Assembly (NCBI GenBank): GCA_903868285.1
Contig: CAIPUP010000417.1
Coordinates: 1 to 19,044 of the forward strand
Length of the DNA: 19,044 bases
DNA from: an uncultured beta proteobacterium
GTDB lineage: Bacteria > Pseudomonadota > Gammaproteobacteria > Burkholderiales > SG8-39
Direction of reading: 5' to 3'
Shown: piece after piece, positions 13,783-19,044 of the stretch
Numbering within the stretch: position 1 is the stretch's first letter
Layout of the letters: every line of letters starts with the position of its first letter
Made by a program: the position numbers and the translations under genes
Notes under the pieces: model-generated
What the model saw: only the letters and a program-made list of their open reading frames with translations
Databases searched by the model: none
Told to the model about the DNA's origin: nothing

Positions 13783-15084
13783 CTAGCCCAGCAGGCAGCG
13801 GTGCACCCAGTGTGCGGCGCGCAGGGTGCGGGCGTCGTCATCGATACGCCCTACCACCTGCATCGCCAGCGGCAGGCCGTTGGGCCCGCTGCCACCGCGA
13901 ACGCTCAGGCAGGGGCCGTGCATCAGCGTCCAGACCTGGTTCATCGCCGGATCACCGGAGTAGTCCTGGCCGTGCGGTGCCTCGCCCGTGGCGGCTGGCA
14001 CGAACAGCACATCGCAGCTGCCCAGCACGTCGGGGAAGAGCTGGCGGCAATGCCGCGCCAGGGTCTGGGCACGTTGGTAGTCTTCGCCGCTGACCGACAG
14101 GCCCTTGAGGGTGCGCTCCAGCAGCGGCTTGCGGATCGACTGGCTGTGACGCGCCAGCACATCGCCAAAGCCGCGCCCCATCTCGAAATTCACCACGGCG
14201 GTCTGCGCCGCCAGCATGCCGCGAAAAGCCTCCGGCAGTTTGATCTCCACCACCTTGGCACCGGTTGCCGACAGGCGTCGGGCGCAGTCCTCGAAGGCGG
14301 CATGCACATGCGCATCGGCGCGATCCCACTCGAAGGTGCGGCACAGGCCGATGGTCGGTGCGGCCGGTGCTTGCTGATCGGCGGCCGAGAGCATCAGGCC
14401 GGGGTATTGCGCCATCACCGAGGCCAGCAGCGCGACATCGCGCACGTCTTGCGCCACCAGACCGACGGTATCGCAGGAGTCGGCATTGGCCCAGACGCCA
14501 CGGCGCGGGATGAGGTTGTAGCTGGGCTTGTAGCCGGTCACGCCGCAATAGCCCGAAGGACGCACGGTCGAGCCCATGGTCTGGGTGCCAGTGGCAAAGC
14601 TCACCATGCCATCGGCCACCGCTGCAGCCGAGCCGGAGGACGAGCCACCCGGGGTGTGCTCGAGGTTGAGCGGGTTGCGTGTGCCATTGGTGGGGAAGGT
14701 GGCCAGCTCGGTGGTGATGGTCTTGCCCAGCAGCACCATGCCTGAGGCGCGCAGCGGCGCCAGGCAGGCGGCGTCCTGCACCGGCTGGTAGCCGGCAAAG
14801 GCCTGTGAGCCGCCCTGGGTCGGCATGTCGTAGGTGTCGAACACATCCTTGATGCCCAGCGTCAGGCCATGCAAGGCGCCCTGGATTGCGCCGCTATCGA
14901 GGGCCTTGGCGCGGGCCAGCGCCGCGTCGCGGTTGAGGTAGGCGAAGGCATGCACCTGCGGCTCGCGTTCATCGATGCGCGCCAGGCAGGCGGCCAGGTA
15001 CTGCTGCGCGCTGAGGCTGCGGTCCTGCAGCGCACGGGCTGCCTCGAATGCGCTTAAGTTCATGATTTTATTGATATTTTTCAT
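13783..15084 (-). CDS. Amidase signature family enzyme
   Basis: The 433-residue protein has the amidase-signature Ser-Ser-Lys triad: Lys79 in GIKDVFD, the cis-Ser148 in PGGSSSGSAAA, and nucleophile Ser172 in TMGSTVRPS, with the usual 24-residue spacing between the serines. The typical GGS of the nucleophile loop is MGS here. YCGVTGYKPS follows as expected. Such enzymes hydrolyse linear amides or ureido acids (indoleacetamide, allophanate or aryl amides). No signal peptide is seen. The start at 15084 has AGGAGAGGCT directly upstream; a second ATG lies seven codons later (15063). The gene begins 16 bp after the oxidoreductase stop and is co-transcribed with it. It converges with the Bug gene at 13730. 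The substrate is unknown. Confidence 0.92.
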   Translation of the reverse strand: MKNINKIMNLSAFEAARALQDRSLSAQQYLAACLARIDEREPQVHAFAYLNRDAALARAKALDSGAIQGALHGLTLGIKDVFDTYDMPTQGGSQAFAGYQPVQDAACLAPLRASGMVLLGKTITTELATFPTNGTRNPLNLEHTPGGSSSGSAAAVADGMVSFATGTQTMGSTVRPSGYCGVTGYKPSYNLIPRRGVWANADSCDTVGLVAQDVRDVALLASVMAQYPGLMLSAADQQAPAAPTIGLCRTFEWDRADAHVHAAFEDCARRLSATGAKVVEIKLPEAFRGMLAAQTAVVNFEMGRGFGDVLARHSQSIRKPLLERTLKGLSVSGEDYQRAQTLARHCRQLFPDVLGSCDVLFVPAATGEAPHGQDYSGDPAMNQVWTLMHGPCLSVRGGSGPNGLPLAMQVVGRIDDDARTLRAAHWVHRCLLG

Positions 15085-15100
15085 AGCCTCTCCTAGGGGT

Positions 15101-16564
15101 TCAGTCGTGCTGCCAGGGCGGCGGCACCATGCGGCGCTTGCCATCCGGGGTCTTCATGATGCCGGGCGCATCCAGGCCTTTGCGGTCCCACAGCTCGCAG
15201 GTGACCACCTCATGCCCGGCGTCCAGCGCCTCGCAGTAGTTGGTGTAGCGGCACAGGTTCACCGCTGCACCCTGGCCGCTGCGCACTTTCTCGAACCAGT
15301 CCGGGTCGGCCAGGCTCTGGCGCGCCAGCCCGACGATATCGGCCGCGCCGTCTTGCAGCAGCCGCTCGGCAGTGGCGAAATCATAGATGCCACCCGCAGT
15401 GACCACCGGCGTTTGCAGGCCGGCATCACGCAGTCGCTGGCGGATCTGGCGTGCCGGCTCGACGTTGCGACCAAACGGCCCTTGTTCATCCGAGATGTAT
15501 TGCGGCATGCATTCATAGCCGGAAGGCCCGGTGTAGGGATAGGCCACACCGCCCACCTTGGGCTGCTTGGCATCCTCGAAGCGACCGCCGCGCGAGAGCG
15601 AAATGAAGTCCATGCCGGCGCGGGCAAAGGCCTCGCCGAACCAGGCTGCATCGTCCACCCGGTTGCCACCGGGCACGATGTCATCGGCCAGAAAACGGCA
15701 GCCCACCACGCCGTCTTTGCCTACGCGCTCGCGCACTGCCGCATACACCGCCAGCGGCAGACGCACGCGTGCCTCGCGCGCTCCGCCCCAGCCATCCTCG
15801 CGCGTGTTGAGCGCCGACAGAAACGACGACATGGTGTAGGCATGGGCGTAGTGCAGCTCGATGCCGTCGAAGCCGGCACTCCTGGCGCGTGCGGCGGCAT
15901 CGGCGAACAGCCCCGGCAGATGCTGCGGCAGATCGCGGATATGCGGCAGATGCACATCGGTGACGCGCTCGCGCTCGCCCATCTCGAGTGCCTCGCGTTC
16001 GCGTGCGCTGAGCAGTGCGCTCACAGCCTCGGGCGACGCCTGCCAGCCTTGCAGCAGGGCTGCGCGTACCGCGGCCTCGTCGGCTTGCGGCAGGTTCAGT
16101 GCGGCGCGATGGCTATCGGTGATGCGCAGGAAGCGCTCGAAGAACTTCTGCGGATCGGGGCGACGGCGTATCGACAGAAAGTCGATCAGCTGGATGAACA
16201 ACTTGGTTTGACCGTTGCTAGCCTCGCGCACCGCATCCACCAGCTTGCGCAGGCCGGGAATGAAGCGGTCATCACCGATACGCAGCAAGGGCCCGGAGGG
16301 CACATCGCGCACGCCGGTGGCCTCGATCACGATCACGCCGGGCTTGCCGCTGGCAAAGCGCGCATACCACTCGATATTGGCCGGCGTGACGAAGCCGTCT
16401 TCGGTGGCACGCCAGGGCACCATGGCCGGCACCCAGGTGCGTGAGCTCAGCTGCAACGGGCCCAGCGCCAGCGGCGTGAACAGCAGCGAATCAGCGGCTT
16501 GCTGCGCCGTCGGCCAGGGACCGGGATCGGTTTTCCATTTGATGCGTTGCGGAGGGCGCCACAT
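15101..16564 (-). CDS. Old Yellow Enzyme-like NADH:flavin oxidoreductase
   Basis: The 487-residue protein is an FMN-binding TIM-barrel of the Old Yellow Enzyme family. The barrel signature FDGIELHYAHAYTMSSFLS (232-250) with His238 and His241 is followed by NTREDGWGG (253-261). The phosphate-binding region VVTAGGIYDF and ADIVGLARQSLADPDW appears near the C-terminus. It is longer than simple OYEs because of a helical insert (about 136-210) and a C-terminal extension with two cysteines (NLCRYTNYC). It lacks the Fe-S plus second flavin domain of dienoyl-CoA reductases. Members reduce activated C=C bonds with NAD(P)H. The ATG at 16564 was chosen; a GTG at 16615 in frame adds only Pro-rich residues, and neither has a strong Shine-Dalgarno. 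It is the first gene of a unit with the amidase; the two may act in turn on an unsaturated amide. Confidence 0.9.
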   Translation of the reverse strand: MWRPPQRIKWKTDPGPWPTAQQAADSLLFTPLALGPLQLSSRTWVPAMVPWRATEDGFVTPANIEWYARFASGKPGVIVIEATGVRDVPSGPLLRIGDDRFIPGLRKLVDAVREASNGQTKLFIQLIDFLSIRRRPDPQKFFERFLRITDSHRAALNLPQADEAAVRAALLQGWQASPEAVSALLSAREREALEMGERERVTDVHLPHIRDLPQHLPGLFADAAARARSAGFDGIELHYAHAYTMSSFLSALNTREDGWGGAREARVRLPLAVYAAVRERVGKDGVVGCRFLADDIVPGGNRVDDAAWFGEAFARAGMDFISLSRGGRFEDAKQPKVGGVAYPYTGPSGYECMPQYISDEQGPFGRNVEPARQIRQRLRDAGLQTPVVTAGGIYDFATAERLLQDGAADIVGLARQSLADPDWFEKVRSGQGAAVNLCRYTNYCEALDAGHEVVTCELWDRKGLDAPGIMKTPDGKRRMVPPPWQHD

Positions 16565-16594
16565 GGGAAGTGTCCGTCGAGGAGGGTTGGGTTG

Positions 16595-16620
16595 CTGCGG
16601 TGCCGGGCAGGGCACAGCAG
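16595..16620. promoter_or_regulatory. 26-bp near-perfect inverted repeat upstream of the oxidoreductase gene
   Basis: CTGCGGTGCC and GGCACAGCAG match as inverted arms at nine of ten positions, around the 6-bp spacer GGGCAG. It lies 30 bp before the minus-strand ATG at 16564 and next to an AT-rich patch (16622-16650) that probably holds the promoters of the divergent pair. This is a plausible operator for the oxidoreductase-amidase unit, though in the 5' leader it could also form an RNA hairpin. Confidence 0.35.
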
Positions 16621-16670
16621 TCCAATTATTTTAAACCTGAAATATCGGCGAACGTGGCCCGAAACCCAGC

Positions 16671-16694
16671 CCGACGCCCGGTCCGACGCCCGGT
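16671..16694. repeat. 12-bp tandem duplication upstream of tonB
   Basis: CCGACGCCCGGT occurs twice in a row and is followed by a worn half copy (CTGACC). It lies between the AT-rich promoter patch and the first possible start of the TonB gene, so it falls in that gene's leader. Confidence 0.85.
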
Positions 16695-16714
16695 CTGACC
16701 AAGCCTCAAGTAAG

Positions 16715-17620
16715 ATGACGAGCCTTGATCGTTCAGACCGTTACTACGTCGTTCGCCACGTCATCCATGCGCTGTTCATGAACCTCACCGTCGTGACCCA
16801 TTCGCTAGGCCTGCCCTGGCCGAGCACCCAGCACGACCGCGCGCTGGCCTGGTGTGTCGGGCTGTCGCTGCTGCTGCATGTGTCGCTATTGGTGTTCCTG
16901 CCTAGGTGGCATCAGCATCTCAAGCCGGCGGTGCAGACGGTGTTCAGTGCCAGCTTTGCGCCGCCACCGGCAGCGGCGGCACCGACTGCGCCCCAGCCAC
17001 CGCAACCTCCGCAGCCCAAGGCAAAAGCCCAGCCTCCCGAGCCACCGAAGCCCGCGCCTCGACCTGCAACGCAACCGGTGGCGCAGCCAGTGATGCCTGC
17101 GGTGCCGACGCCAGCCCCGGCCCCAAGCCCGCTGCCGAGTGCAAGCGTGCAGACCGCCACGCCGGTGATGACAGCGCCAGCGGCCACGTCAAATGCAGCG
17201 TCGGTGAATGTGTCTGCGGCGGCATCCGCAGCACCGAACAGCACGCCACCACCGTCAGCGACACCGCAACCCAGCAGCGTATCCAGTGCATCGACGAGCA
17301 GTGCTGCCAACAGCAATGAAGCGGGAACGCTCGAGCAGTACCGCCTGGCGCTGATTGGTGTGGCAAGAAGATTCAAGCGCTACCCGACCCAGGCCATGGA
17401 TCGCGGCTGGACCGGCCGGGTAGATGTGCGACTCATCATCGGCAGCAACGGCCAGATCCAGGACGTTGTGGTGCGACGCTCCAGCGGTTATGGCGCGCTG
17501 GACAACGCCGCGCTCGACATGGTGCGCAAAGGCGCGCCGCTCACGCCGCTACCGCCAGCGCTGCGCGGCAGGGAAGTGGTGATTGATATTCCGGTGATTT
17601 TTGATTTGCAGACGGGGTAG
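16715..17620 (+). CDS. TonB-family energy transducer
   Basis: The product has the three parts of TonB: one membrane anchor (AWCVGLSLLLHVSLLVFL, residues 45-62), a long Pro/Ala/Ser-rich periplasmic linker (about 75-205) and a C-terminal TonB domain of about 97 residues beginning at TLEQYRLAL. Family motifs include YPTQAMDRGWTGRVDVRLII, RSSGYGALDNAALDMVR and the end VIDIPVIFDL. TonB passes energy from ExbB/ExbD in the inner membrane to outer-membrane receptors for iron chelates or other scarce substrates. Neither ExbBD nor a TonB-dependent receptor is next to it, so it is an orphan. From 16715 the protein has 301 residues; a start at 16778 (280 residues) would put the anchor nearer the N-terminus, as is usual, but neither start has a good ribosome-binding site. 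No convincing Fur box was seen upstream. Confidence 0.9.
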   Translation: MTSLDRSDRYYVVRHVIHALFMNLTVVTHSLGLPWPSTQHDRALAWCVGLSLLLHVSLLVFLPRWHQHLKPAVQTVFSASFAPPPAAAAPTAPQPPQPPQPKAKAQPPEPPKPAPRPATQPVAQPVMPAVPTPAPAPSPLPSASVQTATPVMTAPAATSNAASVNVSAAASAAPNSTPPPSATPQPSSVSSASTSSAANSNEAGTLEQYRLALIGVARRFKRYPTQAMDRGWTGRVDVRLIIGSNGQIQDVVVRRSSGYGALDNAALDMVRKGAPLTPLPPALRGREVVIDIPVIFDLQTG

Positions 17621-17711
17621 GGTCCATACGCCTAGCGTCAATTTTCGGGACGCGCGATGAATTCGACTATCCTTTTCGCTCCACCGACTATGAAGGCGAC
17701 AAGATGAAAAA

Positions 17712-18029
17712 ATGCGCTGGGAATTGCTTGTGGCCTTGATTGTCATCGTGTGGCTTTCTGCATCCCTTGTTCGTGTAGAAAACCAACGTTATGCAATGTA
17801 GGTTGGCATGTGCAAAGACGCGTTGGTTGGGTGGGACTATTCATGCTTGTCGAAAGTGGAAACGCGAACCAGTTGGCTGTGGCACATCTACTACGCATTA
17901 CTGAATTGAACATACGTCCACAATCCCAATACAGCAGTCTTTAGTACGACGATTGCCTATGCGGTGCTCGCTTCGTTAAAGGGTTACGCCGATCGTGTCG
18001 TGGGTACCAGCGATGTAGTGGTGAATTAA
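17712..18029 (+). pseudogene. Interrupted reading frame for a small membrane protein
   Basis: One plus-strand frame reads as protein from 17712 to a TAA at 18027, broken by TAG (17799) and TGA (17907). Part one is a 29-residue peptide with a membrane segment (LLVALIVIVWLSASL, then RVENQRYAM). Part two (VGMCKDALVGWDYSCL, then TRTSWLWHIYYALLN) has conserved-looking Cys and Trp residues. Part three has 39 codons (starts TYVHNPNTAVF). A single C-to-T change (CAG to TAG) would explain the first stop. The TGA may be the true end, leaving part three outside the gene. A better start exists at 17704, with AAGG seven bases upstream, if one A has been lost from the six-A run at 17707-17712. The 91 bp from 17621 to 17711 hold no other feature I can name, only a short open stretch (DEFDYPFRSTDYEGDK) in a third frame. 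I do not recognise the function. GC is visibly lower than in the catabolic region. Confidence 0.45.
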
Positions 18030-18042
18030 GTTGTAAACGGAA

Positions 18043-18387
18043 TTATTCAAAGCGGTAGCCCTTCAAGGCCATGCATTGTTCCCATGCGGTTCTCAACCGA
18101 AAGAATGCTGAAAAATCATCTGGTTCATTTGTCTTTGTTTCGGCTCTAATTTTTTCATGTGTAAATCCAACATGTGTTCCAACTCCGCCGCACTCGGCAA
18201 TATCAACGAGTCGCTGTTCGTCTGAGGCGCCGTCTTTGATCCAACGGGTGCCGTAGGGTTTTATATTTTTTATAATTCTCTGTCGCTCTAATGGGCACGG
18301 ACCATTAATGCATTGTCCGTACAAGCATCCACCTAGAAAGACAGGCACCGTTAAAGCACTGGCATACAGCAGATATCGAATGTTCAT
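18043..18387 (-). CDS. Small lipoprotein linked to a hemagglutinin/CdiA-like gene
   Basis: The 114-residue product has a lipoprotein signal peptide with lipobox LGGC (Cys21), so it should be lipidated and sit in the inner or outer membrane. The mature part contains KPYGTRWIKDGASDEQR and ends AWEQCMALKGYRFE; the paired Cys and the W(I/V)K-(E/D)G and C-x6-GY patterns resemble small uncharacterised lipoproteins that I recall near polymorphic-toxin and hemagglutinin genes. That resemblance is from memory and not tested. Its ATG overlaps the stop of the upstream exoprotein gene by one base (TAATG), so the two were translated together. It could be an immunity or accessory protein for that exoprotein. 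The start at 18387 was preferred to an in-frame one at 18426 because it gives a proper signal peptide. Its 3' end is 13 bp from the interrupted plus-strand frame. Confidence 0.75.
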   Translation of the reverse strand: MNIRYLLYASALTVPVFLGGCLYGQCINGPCPLERQRIIKNIKPYGTRWIKDGASDEQRLVDIAECGGVGTHVGFTHEKIRAETKTNEPDDFSAFFRLRTAWEQCMALKGYRFE

Positions 18388-19044
18388 TACCGAGCAGCTT
18401 TGATAAGCAAAGAAATCGCTGACCAAACTGAGGGGGGTAATAACTCGGCTGCAGCGAACGGTGAGGAGAGCGGAACGGCAATCTCAGTCCAGCGTGTGTA
18501 GATAATTGACTCGAGAGGAGTTTGTCCCCGACGAGCATTTCCTTGTTCGTCATACAAGCCGGAGCGGTTGCCGCCGATGAAGTCGTGAGTTCCGGCGAAG
18601 GCTTCAATCAGCAAGTCAGGCAAGCTGCCAGCGTTGTAGGGGATGCCAAATAACGTCCCTTTGTAGCCTTGAATCCCTCCGGTTGCGCCAACCATCTTTT
18701 GTCCCTCGTATAAAACTTTCTATAGATCCTTTTGAAAACATGATCCTGCCTTTAGAATCCGTCGCTAGTTGAACTTTCCCGTTCTCATCTAATTTCTGTG
18801 TGCCGTCTGGATTAGTCGCTGTTTTGCACCGACTGTTATCCGTCCCACAAAGCAAATCCAGATCGACGCGGGTGCCGCCGATCTTCAGTCCGTCGCCGCG
18901 AACCCCAACGCTCTCACCGCTGAGGTTGCTTAATTCGAAGCCGGTACTGTCGACCACGCCACGAAACGTCGTGGAATCCTCGATCATCAAATTCCGCATT
19001 TTCTCTGCGGCAGCCGAGAGGCTTTCCTTGGTCAGCGCGGAGCC
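18387..19044 (-). pseudogene. C-terminal end of a filamentous hemagglutinin/CdiA-like exoprotein, frameshifted and cut by the window edge
   Basis: The frame entering from the right edge (GSALTKESLSAAAEKM, then LSGESVGVRGDGLKIGG and VDLDLLCGTD) matches the C-terminal region of large two-partner-secretion hemagglutinins as I know them. It breaks off after GSIESF. The remaining conserved end (KMVGATGGIQGYKGTLFGIPY, then EAFAGTHDFIGG and AAELLPPSVW) continues in the next frame to the TAA at 18387. Removing one T from the four-T run on the coding strand (18712-18715) joins them as SIESLYEGQKM. Without that the first frame runs on with unrelated residues to 18616. The protein should be secreted by a TpsB partner and act at the cell surface in adhesion or contact inhibition; no toxin domain is visible in this end. 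The break could be a true mutation or a sequencing error in a short homopolymer. Confidence 0.7.

Noticed and set aside
13534..14745. Plus-strand open frame of 403 codons over the Bug 3' end and the amidase
   Set aside because: Antisense to a complete amidase with its whole catalytic triad; no start signal and no recognisable domain.
14975..16444. Plus-strand open frame of 489 codons over the flavin oxidoreductase
   Set aside because: Antisense shadow of a gene with clear OYE motifs; composition biased to Ala, His, Gln and Arg.
16622..16650. Possible Fur box before tonB in the AT-rich patch
   Set aside because: No sequence close to the 19-bp Fur consensus dyad; only general AT richness is seen.
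16980..17330. Repetitive Pro/Ala/Ser stretch as a variable-number tandem repeat
   Set aside because: It is irregular at the DNA level and is the normal low-complexity periplasmic linker of TonB.
17907..17909. In-frame TGA as a selenocysteine codon
   Set aside because: A TAG also interrupts the same frame and no SECIS-like hairpin was recognised after the TGA; decay or a natural stop is simpler.
1..19044. CRISPR arrays, tRNA or rRNA genes, transposases, integrases or attachment sites
   Set aside because: None seen on either strand; the short tandem repeats lack the unit length and spacers of CRISPR arrays.

Overview
The window is GC-rich DNA of the kind seen in Betaproteobacteria, most likely Burkholderiales. 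The main reason is the number of Bug-type periplasmic receptors (substrate-binding proteins of tripartite tricarboxylate transporters, TTT), which are hugely expanded in that group. Four complete Bug genes and one probable 5' fragment lie in the first 14 kb, with no TctA or TctB membrane gene. The species cannot be named from the sequence.

Positions 1-16.6 kb form a patchwork of short catabolic transcription units on both strands. Minus strand, 1756 to 1: dienelactone hydrolase, crotonase-family protein, start of a secreted protein. Plus, 1940-3163: class III CoA-transferase. Minus, 5074-3198: Bug receptor then SDR protein. Plus, 5218-7171: PuuE-like polysaccharide-deacetylase-fold hydrolase then Bug receptor. 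Minus, 7726-7175: carboxymuconolactone decarboxylase-family protein. Plus, 7865-9142: FrsA-like alpha/beta hydrolase. Minus, 11679-9187: two-domain VOC protein, GlcG/HbpS-family protein, Bug receptor. Plus, 11860-13730: alpha/beta-hydrolase-fold protein then Bug receptor. Minus, 16564-13783: Old Yellow Enzyme-like flavin oxidoreductase then amidase. The recurring theme is a Bug receptor co-transcribed with one or two enzymes acting on acids, amides or ring-cleavage-type compounds. Each unit may pair a high-affinity receptor with the first catabolic steps for its ligand, using TTT membrane parts encoded elsewhere.

Three enzymes have lost residues their families normally need: the crotonase (both glutamates), the SDR protein (Ser/Tyr/Lys) and the alpha/beta hydrolase at 11860 (nucleophile Ser to Gly). 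Short tandem duplications of 9-17 bp recur through the region, in coding and intergenic DNA. Several divergent intergenic regions hold dyad sequences that could be operators.

From about 16.7 kb the content changes. An orphan TonB gene (16715-17620) is followed by lower-GC DNA. That DNA holds a small plus-strand membrane-protein reading frame interrupted by stops (17712-18029), a lipoprotein gene (18043-18387, minus), and the C-terminal end of a filamentous-hemagglutinin/CdiA-like exoprotein (minus, running off the window end) that carries a frameshift. This looks like the decaying edge of a two-partner-secretion or contact-dependent-inhibition type locus. No tRNA, rRNA, CRISPR array or insertion sequence was seen.
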